From Enemella evansiae (GTDB lineage: Bacteria; Actinomycetota; Actinomycetes; Propionibacteriales; Propionibacteriaceae): DNA of 64,000 bases. A model generated the notes under the pieces. It was not told where the DNA came from and searched no databases. It saw only the letters and a list, made by a program, of their open reading frames with translations. The number at the start of each line of letters is the position of its first letter. Within the stretch, counting starts at the first letter, position 1. A program made the position numbers and the translations under genes. The stretch is taken from NCBI RefSeq assembly GCF_002250705.1, contig NZ_NMVP01000006.1, positions 31,054 to 95,053 of the forward strand. Reading direction: 5' to 3'. Shown here piece after piece: positions 44,917 through 53,541 of the stretch.

Positions 44917-44988
44917 GAATGATCATGGAATATCCGGGCCTTCACCTGCAAACATACGTATGCCAGTACGAATATTCCATGATCATTC
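44917..44988. repeat. AT-rich long inverted repeat with nested palindrome
   Basis: GAATGATCATGGAATAT (44917-44933) is perfectly complementary to 44972-44988. The 38-base spacer contains the 10-bp palindrome CATACGTATG (44953-44962). Composition is far more AT-rich than its surroundings. It lies between the rplQ terminator and a glycosyltransferase promoter. Confidence 0.8.
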
Positions 44989-45020
44989 CTTGGCGCGGAT
45001 CTCGGTTCGCTGGGGCCGAC

Positions 45021-45026
45021 TACCCT
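45021..45026 (+). promoter_or_regulatory. -10 hexamer TACCCT, leaderless promoter
   Basis: Ends seven bases before the GTG at 45034. Confidence 0.45.
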
Positions 45027-45033
45027 TGGCCGG

Positions 45034-46218
45034 GTGAGTGAACCTGACCGCCTGCGGATCGCCCAGCTGGCGAACTTCGTGGGTCCGGTCTCCGGTGGCA
45101 TGCGCCAGGCCATCGAGAGCCTCGGTGCCGGCTATGTGGACGCCGGGCACGAGCGGATCCTGGTGGTCCCCGGTGAGAAGGACCGCACCACCGAGACCGA
45201 ACGCGGGATCGTGGTCGAGGTCGCCTCCCCCCATCTGCCCAACTCGGCGTACCGGATGATCGCCCAACCGTGGCGCGCGCTGGCGGTGTTGGATCGCTTC
45301 GCGCCGACCAGCGTCGAGGTCTCCGACAAGTGGACGCTGTCGCCGGTCGCCGGCTGGGCGCGGCGCCGCGGTGTCGGTTCGATCCTGTTCAGCCACGAAC
45401 GCCTGGACGCCATGCTCGGGCTCTGGCTGCGCCGTCAGTTCGGCGTCGAGACCGCCGTCGGCGCACTGAACCGCAGGCTGGCGCAATCCTTCGACGCGGT
45501 GGTGGTCACCAGCCAGTACGCGGCCGATGAGTTCCACAACACCGGCGCCAACCTGGTCAAGGTCCCGCTCGGTGTCGATCTGCGGACCTTCAACCCCGAC
45601 AAGGGATCCCCGGCCGACGACGACACTCTCAAGCTCTGCTATGTGGGTCGGTTGAGCCGGGAGAAGAGCCCGCACCTGGCGGTCGCCGGGGCGGTCGAGG
45701 TGCATCGTCGCGGTCTGCCGGTACGCCTCGACGTCTACGGTGACGGGCCCCATCTGGACGAGCTGCGCGAGATCGCCGGCGATGCCCCGGTTTCCTTCCA
45801 CGGTTACCTTTCCGGCCGGGAGGCCGTGGCCGAGGCGTACGCCGACGCCGACGTCTCGCTGTCGGTCTGCCCGGCCGAGACCTTCGGGTTGGCGGTGCTG
45901 GAGGCGCTGGCGACCGGTACGCCGGTGGTCACCTCCGACCGTGGTGGCGCGCGGGAACTGGTCGATGAGAGCTGCGGTGAGTGGGGAGCGCCGGACCCGA
46001 TGGGCATCGCCGACGCGATCGAGCGGATGGCCGGCCGGCCCCGTGCCGCGACCCGGCACAGCGCCCGGCAGCGGGCCGAGAGCTACGACTGGAACACATC
46101 GGTGCAGCGGATGCTGCAGCTGCACCAGGAGCTGGCCCGACGGGCGCCGTACCAGTCCCTGTGGCGGGACCGGGTACGCGGCCGACTGGCCAGGCGGGAA
46201 CGAGGGGATCGATCATGA
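45034..46218 (+). CDS. GT4-family glycosyltransferase
   Basis: 394 residues, GT-B fold. The N-terminal acceptor domain has LANFVGPVSGGMRQAIESLG. The donor site includes LCYVGRLSREKSPHLAVAGA and the EX7E-type motif ETFGLAVLEALATGTPVVTSDRGG. It is similar in outline to mycobacterial PimB/MgtA-type mannosyltransferases, but acceptor and sugar are not determined. No membrane helices, so it probably acts at the cytosolic membrane face. The start is GTG with a -10 hexamer seven bases upstream. It overlaps the next gene (ATGA). Confidence 0.9.
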   Translation: MSEPDRLRIAQLANFVGPVSGGMRQAIESLGAGYVDAGHERILVVPGEKDRTTETERGIVVEVASPHLPNSAYRMIAQPWRALAVLDRFAPTSVEVSDKWTLSPVAGWARRRGVGSILFSHERLDAMLGLWLRRQFGVETAVGALNRRLAQSFDAVVVTSQYAADEFHNTGANLVKVPLGVDLRTFNPDKGSPADDDTLKLCYVGRLSREKSPHLAVAGAVEVHRRGLPVRLDVYGDGPHLDELREIAGDAPVSFHGYLSGREAVAEAYADADVSLSVCPAETFGLAVLEALATGTPVVTSDRGGARELVDESCGEWGAPDPMGIADAIERMAGRPRAATRHSARQRAESYDWNTSVQRMLQLHQELARRAPYQSLWRDRVRGRLARRERGDRS

Positions 46219-46847
46219 GTTGGAAGAAGTGGGCGCTGGCCGCGGGTGCGGCCGGGGCGGCGGTGGCGCCACTGGTGCTCCAGGCCCCGCGCGCATTGCG
46301 CGCCCAACCCGATGGCGTGCACACCATCCGGGATGCGATCTGGGTCAGCCGGAACAGCGGGTTGTCCGGCTGGGAGCTGGTCGAGTTCGCCCGCTCGCTG
46401 GTGCACCGCAAGTTCACCCGCTACTCGATCCTGAACCTCTGGGAGACCCCCGGGCTCGCCTTCCGGAACTCCCGCGGTTATGCCAACCAGTACAACGGCG
46501 CGCTCGCTGAAATCCTGGAGGCATTGGGATTCCAGGTCGAACGGGTCTTCGCCACCCGGGTCCGCCAGGACATCAACCCCTGGTGGCGGATGGGGCACAG
46601 CTGGCTGCGGGTGACCATCGACGGCCGCACCCTGGACGTCTGTGCCTCCCGGGCCAACGCCGGGCCGGGTGAGGTCGAGTTCATCCCGGTCACCGAGGTG
46701 CTGCCGTTCCGGACGATGACCTACTGGAACACCAACAACGGGATGATCCTGTTCACGGTGTTCGCCTGCTGGAAGGCGACCCTCACCCGCAAACCCCTCC
46801 CGCGCTGGATGTACCGCGAGTTCGGCAGCAAGGTCGAGGACGACTAG
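46215..46847 (+). CDS. Membrane-anchored transglutaminase/arylamine-acetyltransferase-like protein, catalytic Cys not evident
   Basis: 210 residues. An N-terminal hydrophobic segment (about 5-25) is followed by a soluble domain. SRGYANQYNGALAEILEALGFQVERV (about 86-111, read in two parts) resembles the RGGxCFxxN region of the NAT/transglutaminase-like superfamily. HSWLRVTIDGRTLDVCA supplies a His (128) and Asp (141) at suitable spacing. Where the nucleophilic Cys is expected there is Ala90/Asn91. It may be a non-catalytic member, or the resemblance may be superficial. Coupled by a 4-nt overlap to the glycosyltransferase upstream. Confidence 0.55.
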   Translation: MSWKKWALAAGAAGAAVAPLVLQAPRALRAQPDGVHTIRDAIWVSRNSGLSGWELVEFARSLVHRKFTRYSILNLWETPGLAFRNSRGYANQYNGALAEILEALGFQVERVFATRVRQDINPWWRMGHSWLRVTIDGRTLDVCASRANAGPGEVEFIPVTEVLPFRTMTYWNTNNGMILFTVFACWKATLTRKPLPRWMYREFGSKVEDD

Positions 46848-46849
46848 TA

Positions 46850-47006
46850 CGCACCTCGAGTAGGTCGCGTAGCGACCGTGTCGAGAGGTGCTGGTGTCGT
46901 GGGTTCATCTCGACACGCTGCCCCGGCTCCGCTTCGCTGCGCCGGGCCAGCTACTCGATGAACGTGGTGGGGGTCGCTGCGCCGGGTCAGCTACTCGATG
47001 AGCGTC
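46850..47006. repeat. Dispersed repeat family B, several copies
   Basis: ACCTCGAGTAGGTCGCGTAG then CGACCGTGTCGAGAGG, an inverted copy starting TCATCTCGACACGCTG, and a third segment ending CTACTCGATGAGCGTCAGCG directly at the stop codon of the following minus-strand gene. Confidence 0.8.
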
Positions 47007-49683
47007 AGCGCTGGCGGCGGGCCAGGCGGATGCCGATCAGCAGGGCAGTGACCGCGCCGGCGGCGAGGGCGACCTTCCTGATCGTTCCGCGTTTTCCCTG
47101 CACCGGTGCGGATTCCGGCTGCTGTTCGTCCAACAGGGTCACCGTACCGGCCTCACCGTCGAGGGCGAGCCGGTCGCCGGTCTTGATCCGTGCGGTGGCC
47201 ACCGTGGTACCGAGCACGGCCGGGATGGCGTATTCGCGGGCCACGATCGAGGAGTGACTCAGCGGGCCGCCGATATCGGTGACCACGCCGGCGGCGAGCG
47301 CGAAGAGCGGCGTCCAGGCCGGGGTGGTGATCGCCGCGACCAGGATCTCCCCGGGCTGCATTCCGGAGAAGTCCTCCGGCCCGTGCACCACCCGGGCGGT
47401 GCCGGTCACCCGGCCGCCGCTCGCCCCGGTGCCGCGCAGCACCGCACCGGACTGGTCACCCATCACCGAGGGCATGAAGTTGTCCCAGACGTGCCACAGC
47501 GAGCGATCCGGCACGATCGCCGGTGGCGTCACCCGGCGCCGGCCGCGCCACTCCCGACGACGCTCGGCCACCTCCTGCTGGGCCGGCCGGGGCGTACGCC
47601 CGGCGTCCAGCTCGGCGGCGGCCCGCTCCAACTCGGCCAGCCGCAACCAGTGGACGTCCTCGGCCCCCTCCAGCACCCCGGCGGCGACCAACCGCCGCCC
47701 GAGCTCGGCGGCGTACGCCCGTGCGGTCGGCCAGCCCAGTCCGATGTCGGCCAGTGAGTCCTCGCGTACCGGGCCCATCTCGTTGGCGTTCTGCAACAGG
47801 CGTTGGAAGAGCGTGCGCCGGGTGCCCCGCAGCCGGCCCAGGACCTGGTCGATGGCCGCCTTCCGGTTCGTCGCGAGTCGATTCCGGCGTTGCACCGGTG
47901 ACGCATCGGTCCCGGACAGATAGAAGCGCAGCGCATCGAGCACCGGTGCGGGATTGTCGGCGGCCACCGGATTCATCAGATCCAGGTTGTAGACGGCGTG
48001 CCCGAAGCGATCCAGATGCGCATCGAACAGTCGCCGGAACTCCGCCCAGTCGGCCTCGTCGACGCCGGCGGGCGCCGCGTCCCCCAGCTCCACCTCGGTG
48101 CGCCCCAGCGCTGCCGCCAGTGCCGGGCGCCCGGCCGCCCAACGGGCCAGCTCGTAGACCGACTGATCGGCGCGCAACGGCGCGGAATCCAGTCCCAGCA
48201 GGAAATCCTCGGCCCGCGGATCACCCGGCCGCTTCACCACCCGGTCATAGAAACCGGTGAACAGCAACTCGCTGGTGACCGCCTCGGGGATGATCGTCTG
48301 CACCGAGGTGTAGTAGGCGAAGCCGGCGCCGACCAGCTCCTCGATGCCGGCCAGCAACTCGCTCGCCGACAGCCCACCGGGATCCTGCTCGCGCCGGCGC
48401 CGTACCACCGCGGCATAACGCGGCCGGAACAGCTGCTGCCGCTTCTCCCGGCCGAGCTGGCTGAAGATCAGCTTGCTGGCGAACGGCAGCACCGGCAACA
48501 CCTTCACGAACAGCGAATTCCCGTAACCGTAGTAGGCGAACCCGTTGATCGTGACGAACGAGATGTCCTTGGCGGTGAAGAACTTCTGCGGCCCGAAGAA
48601 GCTGTTGATGGTCCCGATCATTCCCGGTACCACGAGCTTCTCGGCGAGATCGGCGAACAGGGTGGACAGCGGATTCGGCAACTGCTCGGTGATGCTGGCC
48701 CGCATGAACACGTCGTGCCGCGCGGGCACCGGCCACTCGGTCGGCGCCTCCCCGGTCTCCTCCGGCAGCGCGGTGATCGGCCGCGACTGCACCAGCCACG
48801 GCGTGCCGTCGGTGTCGATGGCCCACTCCAGATCCTGCGGGGGGCCGAAGTGATCCGCCGCCCGCCGCCCCAGTTCAGCCAACCCGGCCGCCGCCGCGTC
48901 GTCCAGTACGGGCGCATCGCGCCGGTCGGACGGTGTCGCCTCCTCGCGTACGCCGGAATCGGTGCGCACCGTGTGGATCTGCTTGCTGGCGGTGTTGCGT
49001 TCGATCACCCGGCCGTCGCGCAGCACCAGGTCGTCGGTGCTGACGCTGCCGGAGACGACCGACTCGCCGAGCCCCCAGGCGGCGGAGATCAACGTCTCAT
49101 CGGTACGCCCGTTGGTCGGGTTCGCGGTGAACATCACCCCCGCCGAGCGGGCGTCGACGAGCCGCTGCACCACCACGGCCAGGGCGAGGTCGCCGGTCAC
49201 CCGGTGGGCGGCGCGATAGGCGATCGCGCGCGGGCTCCACAGCGATGCCCAGCAGTCGCGCACCGCCTGCAGCAGCGCGGAATCCCCGCGTACGTTGAGA
49301 AAGGTCTCCTGTTGCCCGGCGAAGGACGCCTCGGCGAGATCCTCCGCGGTGGCCGAGGAGCGCACCGCGACGGCGACCTGGTCGCCGAGCCGGGCGTGCG
49401 CCCCGCGCAGCGCCGTCTGGATCGCCGGCGGCAGCTCACCGCCGGTGAACAGGGCGGTGATAGCGGCCGAGGCGGCGTCGGGATCACCGGCGGCCAGCAG
49501 CTCGTCGATGCGCGGCTGCAGCCCATTGCTGGTGACGAATTCGGTGTAGGCGTCGGTCGTCAGCACGAAGCCGTCCGGGACCGGCAGGTCGGCGGCGAGC
49601 AGCTCGCCGAGGTTCGCGCCCTTGCCACCGGCGACCGTCAGGTCGTCGCGTCGCAGGGTGTTCAGGTCGCGTGTGTACAGCAT
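47005..49683 (-). CDS. PEP-synthase/rifampin-phosphotransferase-like enzyme with C-terminal membrane segment
   Basis: 892 residues. The ATP-grasp/PPDK nucleotide domain (about 1-305: VAGGKGANLGELL, AVRSSATAEDLAEASFAGQQETFLN) leads to a large middle region (about 320-770, ITEQLPNPLSTLFADL). The phosphohistidine swivel follows (TDIGGPLSHSSIVAREYAIPAVLGT, His810). The PEP-binding TIM barrel of true PEP synthase is absent, so it resembles rifampin phosphotransferase (ATP-dependent antibiotic inactivation) or related dikinases. Unusually, residues 871-888 form a hydrophobic helix ending RRQR. TAGAGT six bases before the ATG suggests a leaderless transcript. Confidence 0.88.
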   Translation of the reverse strand: MLYTRDLNTLRRDDLTVAGGKGANLGELLAADLPVPDGFVLTTDAYTEFVTSNGLQPRIDELLAAGDPDAASAAITALFTGGELPPAIQTALRGAHARLGDQVAVAVRSSATAEDLAEASFAGQQETFLNVRGDSALLQAVRDCWASLWSPRAIAYRAAHRVTGDLALAVVVQRLVDARSAGVMFTANPTNGRTDETLISAAWGLGESVVSGSVSTDDLVLRDGRVIERNTASKQIHTVRTDSGVREEATPSDRRDAPVLDDAAAAGLAELGRRAADHFGPPQDLEWAIDTDGTPWLVQSRPITALPEETGEAPTEWPVPARHDVFMRASITEQLPNPLSTLFADLAEKLVVPGMIGTINSFFGPQKFFTAKDISFVTINGFAYYGYGNSLFVKVLPVLPFASKLIFSQLGREKRQQLFRPRYAAVVRRRREQDPGGLSASELLAGIEELVGAGFAYYTSVQTIIPEAVTSELLFTGFYDRVVKRPGDPRAEDFLLGLDSAPLRADQSVYELARWAAGRPALAAALGRTEVELGDAAPAGVDEADWAEFRRLFDAHLDRFGHAVYNLDLMNPVAADNPAPVLDALRFYLSGTDASPVQRRNRLATNRKAAIDQVLGRLRGTRRTLFQRLLQNANEMGPVREDSLADIGLGWPTARAYAAELGRRLVAAGVLEGAEDVHWLRLAELERAAAELDAGRTPRPAQQEVAERRREWRGRRRVTPPAIVPDRSLWHVWDNFMPSVMGDQSGAVLRGTGASGGRVTGTARVVHGPEDFSGMQPGEILVAAITTPAWTPLFALAAGVVTDIGGPLSHSSIVAREYAIPAVLGTTVATARIKTGDRLALDGEAGTVTLLDEQQPESAPVQGKRGTIRKVALAAGAVTALLIGIRLARRQR

Positions 49684-49689
49684 TTCTGC

Positions 49690-49695
49690 ACTCTA
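49690..49695 (-). promoter_or_regulatory. -10 hexamer TAGAGT, leaderless promoter
   Basis: TAGAGT on the minus strand lies six bases before the ATG at 49683. Confidence 0.5.
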
Positions 49696-49710
49696 GACCC
49701 GGACGCGAAC

Positions 49711-49736
49711 GGGGCCGGCCCAGGTGGGCCGGCCCC
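49711..49736 (-). terminator. Terminator hairpin after sodA
   Basis: GGGGCCGGCCC pairs perfectly with GGGCCGGCCCC around a 4-base loop (AGGT). It lies 37 nt after the sodA stop on the minus strand and just upstream of the next minus-strand gene. Confidence 0.7.
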
Positions 49737-49773
49737 GTGCGGGCAGTGCGTTCGGCTGGGTCAGCCGGCGGAC

Positions 49774-50385
49774 TCAGTAGTCGATCTGCGCGGCCTTGGC
49801 CTGCGACAGCCGGTCGGCGGCGTCGGCCCAGTTGACGACGTTCCACCAGGCGGTCACGTAGTCGGCCTTGACGTTCTTGTACTGCAGGTAGAACGCGTGC
49901 TCCCACATGTCGATCTGCACGATCGGCAGCTGGCCGGCCGGCAGGTTGCCCTGCTGGTCGAAGAGCTGCTGGATGTTCAGCCGCTTGCCGAGGGTGTCCC
50001 AGACCAGCATCGACCAGCCGGAGCCCTGGATGCCCAGCGCGTTCGCCTGGAACTGGCCCTTGAAGCCCTCGAAGGAGCCGAAGAACTCGTTGATCGCGTC
50101 GCCCAGCTCGCCGTCGGGCTCACCGCCGCCGTCGGGGGACATGTTCTTCCAGAAGACGGAGTGGTTGACGTGGCCGCCGAGGTTGAAGGCGAGATCCTTC
50201 TCGAACTGGTTGATCGTCGCGAAGTCGCCCTTCGCCCGGGCCTCCTCCAGCTTCTCGACCGCGGTGTTCGCGCCCTTGACGTAGGTGGCGTGGTGCTTGT
50301 CGTGGTGCAGCTGCATGATCTCGGCCGAGATGGCCGGCTCCAGCGCGCTGTAGTCGTAGGGGAGATCCGGAAGTGTGTAGGTCAT
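49774..50385 (-). CDS. sodA: Superoxide dismutase (Fe/Mn family)
   Basis: 203 residues, cytosolic, converting superoxide to peroxide and oxygen. Metal ligands are His27 ([13 protein letters not shown]), His75 ([10 protein letters not shown]), Asp159 and His163 ([15 protein letters not shown]). Mn versus Fe use is not settled by sequence alone. The ATG at 50385 follows AAGGAGCATC. Independent unit with its own terminator. Confidence 0.98.
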   Translation of the reverse strand: MTYTLPDLPYDYSALEPAISAEIMQLHHDKHHATYVKGANTAVEKLEEARAKGDFATINQFEKDLAFNLGGHVNHSVFWKNMSPDGGGEPDGELGDAINEFFGSFEGFKGQFQANALGIQGSGWSMLVWDTLGKRLNIQQLFDQQGNLPAGQLPIVQIDMWEHAFYLQYKNVKADYVTAWWNVVNWADAADRLSQAKAAQIDY

Positions 50386-50485
50386 GATGCTCCTTGTCCT
50401 TTCGCAGGCCTGACCTGATCCACTCTAGGTGGCGGGGTACGCCGACCCGCCGGGGGGTCTGCCGGGTCGAGACGGGGAATAAAGA

Positions 50486-50513
50486 AGGGCCCGCCAGTGT
50501 TCTGGCGGGCCCT
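50486..50513 (-). terminator. Terminator after csbD
   Basis: A perfect 12-bp stem AGGGCCCGCCAG/CTGGCGGGCCCT with loop TGTT. On the minus strand it is followed by TCTTTATTCC, fitting factor-independent termination of csbD. Confidence 0.8.
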
Positions 50514-50536
50514 CCGAGTCGTTGGTGTACGACAGA

Positions 50537-50719
50537 TCAGCGGGTGACATCCTTGCCGGCGTCCTTGATGTTCTCGCCGGCCTGCTTGATGCCGCCCTTG
50601 GCCTGATCGCCCTTGCCCTCGGCCTCGAGGCGCTCGTTACCGGTGGCCTTGCCGGCGCCTTCCTTGATCTTGCCGCCGGCCTTGTCGGCCGCATTCTGCA
50701 TCTTGTCGCCCAGTCCCAT
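50537..50719 (-). CDS. CsbD-family stress-response protein
   Basis: 60 residues, MGLGDKMQNAADKAGGKIKE, rich in Lys/Gly/Ala with KATGNERLEAEGKGDQAKG, the CsbD pattern. Small, highly charged and probably disordered; in other bacteria members are induced by general stress. A TAGGAGGT-like site (AGGAGGTACAGC) precedes the ATG. Monocistronic with a strong terminator. Confidence 0.95.
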   Translation of the reverse strand: MGLGDKMQNAADKAGGKIKEGAGKATGNERLEAEGKGDQAKGGIKQAGENIKDAGKDVTR

Positions 50720-50815
50720 GCTGTACCTCCTAGATCGGCCAGCGGCGAGGTTCGCCGCGGTATGTGCACATTATGCCCACATGTCGATACGGGTAACCGT
50801 TGGGGTGGGCGCGTG

Positions 50816-51415
50816 TCAGGCGACCCGGGTGACCGCGAAGACGCGGAACCCCTTCGCCGAGGCGAGCCGCTCGCAGCCGTACCCCTGCTCGATCAGCCAG
50901 CGCTGCAGGGAGTCCGCGCCGAGGTTGCGGCCCACCACCAGGTACGCCGTCCCCTCCCTGCTCAGCCGGGGCAGCCAGTCGAGCAGCAGTTCGTGCAACG
51001 CGTCCTTGCCGATCCGGATCGGGGGATTGGACCAGATCTCGTCATACTCCGCCTCGGGATCGGCCTGCTCGGGCAGCATCGGCCGGACCCGGTCGCCGAC
51101 CCCGGCCGCGGCGGCGTTCTCGGCGCAGAGCGCGAGCGCGCGCTCGTTTGTGTCGACGGCGTCCACCACGGCGCCGGGGGAGTGGTCGGCCAGCGCCACC
51201 GCGATCGGGCCCCAGCCGCAGCCCAGGTCGAGCAGCCGGGTCGCGGCGGTCGGCGGGGCGACGGTACGCAGCAGTACTGCCGTGCCCAGGTCCAGCCCGT
51301 CGGCGGAGAACACCCCGTTCGCGGTCTGGAATTCATAGTCGGTGTCGAAGATCCGCGCGCCGACCGTACGCCGCTTCTCCGGCCCGTCCGGGGTGCGGAA
51401 GTAGTGCTCGCTCAC
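50816..51415 (-). CDS. RsmC/RlmG-like class I methyltransferase
   Basis: 199 residues, the small-methyltransferase (MTS) type. SAM motif [15 protein letters not shown], and the N6/N2-methyltransferase motif [23 protein letters not shown] where NPP marks action on an exocyclic amine, usually rRNA guanine. [20 protein letters not shown] at the N-terminus is typical. I chose the GTG at 51415, overlapping the truA stop (GTGA). Third gene of the trmB-truA operon, consistent with RNA modification. The exact target is unknown. Confidence 0.88.
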   Translation of the reverse strand: MSEHYFRTPDGPEKRRTVGARIFDTDYEFQTANGVFSADGLDLGTAVLLRTVAPPTAATRLLDLGCGWGPIAVALADHSPGAVVDAVDTNERALALCAENAAAAGVGDRVRPMLPEQADPEAEYDEIWSNPPIRIGKDALHELLLDWLPRLSREGTAYLVVGRNLGADSLQRWLIEQGYGCERLASAKGFRVFAVTRVA

Positions 51416-52215
51416 GACAGCTCCCGTCTCGATCGGGCCTCGGTGGCCCGCGCGGCCAGCAGGTCGTCGGTGGGGTAGCCGACCTCCTCCAGGCACAGTC
51501 CGTGCGCCGGCAGCACCGGCACGCTGCTCTCCCGGTGCGGGGTGGCCAGCACCCCGCGCAGCCAGTCCAGATCGCGCCGGCCGCTGCCCACACTGGTCAG
51601 CGCGCCCATCAGCGACCGGACCATCGAGTGGCAGAACGCGTCCGCGCGCACCGTGTACGCCACCCGCGGCCCCTCGCGGACCGCCGAGAGTTCCAGCAGG
51701 GTACGGATCGTGGTCGCCCCCTCGCGGCGTTTGCAGAAGGCCGCGAAGTCGTGCAGCCCGAGCAACAGCTCCCCGGCCGCATTCATCGCGTCCACGTCGA
51801 GCCGATCACGCATCGACAGCACATGGTCGGTGAGCAGCGGATCCGGCGTACCGGAATCGTCGAAGCGGTAGACGTAACGGCGCCAGATCGCGGCGAAGCG
51901 GGCATCGAAACCCGGCGGTGCCGGCGAGACCCGGCGTACCACCAGATCCGGTGGCAGCACCCGGGAAAGCCTGTGTTGCAAGGAATCGGTGTCGACCTCG
52001 ACCGGCAGATCGAGATGGGCGACCTGGCCGCGGGCATGCACCCCGGCATCGGTACGCCCGGCGACGACCAGCTCGACCGGGTCGGTCAGCCGCAGTACCC
52101 GCGGGATCCAGTCCTGCAGAACGCCCTGCACGGTGCGCCGGTTCGGCTGGGCTGCCCAACCCGAGAAATCCCTGCCGTGGTAGGAGATGTCGAGCCGCCA
52201 CCTGTTGGTCGTCAC
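51412..52215 (-). CDS. truA: tRNA pseudouridine(38-40) synthase
   Basis: 267 residues. Isomerises U38-40 in the anticodon arm. The catalytic Asp56 is in [35 protein letters not shown] and [18 protein letters not shown] are family-typical. In many actinomycetes truA directly follows rplQ; here it lies about 7 kb away on the opposite strand behind trmB. The GTG start overlaps the trmB stop. Confidence 0.97.
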   Translation of the reverse strand: MTTNRWRLDISYHGRDFSGWAAQPNRRTVQGVLQDWIPRVLRLTDPVELVVAGRTDAGVHARGQVAHLDLPVEVDTDSLQHRLSRVLPPDLVVRRVSPAPPGFDARFAAIWRRYVYRFDDSGTPDPLLTDHVLSMRDRLDVDAMNAAGELLLGLHDFAAFCKRREGATTIRTLLELSAVREGPRVAYTVRADAFCHSMVRSLMGALTSVGSGRRDLDWLRGVLATPHRESSVPVLPAHGLCLEEVGYPTDDLLAARATEARSRRELS

Positions 52216-52925
52216 GGTCGGCTCCGATAGGCCAGCTCGGTCACCGCGCGCCCTGCGGCCACCCCCCGCCGTTCGTACTTGGTCTCCGGCCGCGGAACCA
52301 GATCGCCGGAATCGGTGCCCTGGTTGACAAGGCGCGGATGCGGATCGAGCACCTCGCGGCAGTGTTCGGCGTAGTCGGCCCAGTCGGTGGCGATCCGCCA
52401 CAGCCCACCGGGGACCAGCCGGTCGGCCACCAGATCGGCGAACTCGGTCGAGACCAGCCGCCGCTTGTGGTGCCGGGTCTTGTGCCAGGGATCGGGGAAA
52501 AAGGTCCACAGCTCGCTCACCGACCCGGTGCCGAACAACCGAGTCAGGCCCTCGACGCCGTTGGCGTCGACCAGGCGGACATTCTCGATCCCGGCCTGCT
52601 GCAGCTTGATCATCGTCGAGGCGAGCGCGGGCCGGAACACCTCGAAGGCGACATGGTCGCGCTCCGGGGCGGCGCCGGCCATCGCGACCAGCGAGTCCCC
52701 GGTCCCGGAGCCGATCTCCACCACCAGCTCGGCCCTGCGGCCGAAGACCGCAGGCCAGTCCACGGCCGCGGATGCGGCGATCGAGGTGCTGGTCGCCGCC
52801 CGCGGGACCTCGACCAGATACCGCTCCCGGTTGGCCCAGGCGCGCTCCTGGCTGGGGTTCATCCGGGTGCTCCGGCGCACGAAGGAGACCACCTCGCGGT
52901 GGGTGCGCTGTTCGGGGCCGGTCAT
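52212..52925 (-). CDS. trmB: tRNA (guanine(46)-N7)-methyltransferase
   Basis: 237 residues. SAM-binding [15 protein letters not shown], then [14 protein letters not shown], and the TrmB signature [17 protein letters not shown]. The C-terminus [17 protein letters not shown] carries the conserved TKYExRG. I chose the ATG at 52925; TAGAGT on the minus strand lies eight bases upstream and could be a leaderless -10. First gene of the tRNA/rRNA modification operon. Confidence 0.96.
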   Translation of the reverse strand: MTGPEQRTHREVVSFVRRSTRMNPSQERAWANRERYLVEVPRAATSTSIAASAAVDWPAVFGRRAELVVEIGSGTGDSLVAMAGAAPERDHVAFEVFRPALASTMIKLQQAGIENVRLVDANGVEGLTRLFGTGSVSELWTFFPDPWHKTRHHKRRLVSTEFADLVADRLVPGGLWRIATDWADYAEHCREVLDPHPRLVNQGTDSGDLVPRPETKYERRGVAAGRAVTELAYRSRP

Positions 52926-52933
52926 GGGGGCAG

Positions 52934-52939
52934 ACTCTA
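52934..52939 (-). promoter_or_regulatory. -10 hexamer TAGAGT upstream of trmB
   Basis: TAGAGT on the minus strand, eight bases before the ATG at 52925. A near-leaderless transcript is possible. Confidence 0.4.
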
Positions 52940-53001
52940 GCGACCCGGCGCCTCGGCAACCCGGCTGCGATCGGCTTGCCGGTGGGCACCACAATGGGAG
53001 C

Positions 53002-53412
53002 ATGAAGACACTGCTGAACCTGATCTGGCTGATCACCGGAGGCATCTGGCTGTCGCTGAGCTATTTCCTGTTCGGCCTGATCGCCTGTGTGTTCATCATC
53101 ACCATTCCGATGGGGATCGCCTCGTTCCGGATGGCGTCCTATGCGCTCTGGCCGTTCGGGCGGACCGTCATCCAGAAGCCCGGCGCCGGCACCGGTTCGG
53201 CGATCGCCAACATCATCTGGTTCGTGGTGGCCGGGCTCGGTATCGCCGCCACCCACATCACCACCGCCATCGCTCAGGCGGTGACGATCATCGGCATCCC
53301 GCTGGCGATCGCGAATGTGAAGATGATCCCGATCACCTGCTTCCCGTTCGGCAAGGACATCGTCGATTCGCGCAGTGTGCCGCCGGGGAGTGTGCCGCTC
53401 ATCTCAATTTGA
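53002..53412 (+). CDS. YccF-domain inner membrane protein
   Basis: 136 residues. Two repeats of the YccF module are visible: [20 protein letters not shown] with [19 protein letters not shown], and [20 protein letters not shown] with [21 protein letters not shown]. About four membrane segments. Function unknown. The ATG at 53002 has CACAAT ending six bases upstream, a weak leaderless -10. Confidence 0.9.
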   Translation: MKTLLNLIWLITGGIWLSLSYFLFGLIACVFIITIPMGIASFRMASYALWPFGRTVIQKPGAGTGSAIANIIWFVVAGLGIAATHITTAIAQAVTIIGIPLAIANVKMIPITCFPFGKDIVDSRSVPPGSVPLISI

Positions 53413-53541
53413 CCAGTTGGTCACCCGCTGGGTCGCGGGTCTGGGGGCCGCGCGTGCGATCCATCGCCCGGAACGTGGTCACGAGCAGGTCTCGGGGGAC
53501 GTTAGGGTAAGCCGCGAAGAGCCATACACCAAGGGAGAAAT

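Noticed and set aside
47005..49683. Annotation as genuine PEP synthase (ppsA)
   Set aside because: The PEP/pyruvate-binding barrel that should follow the swivel His domain is absent; the protein ends in a membrane helix instead.
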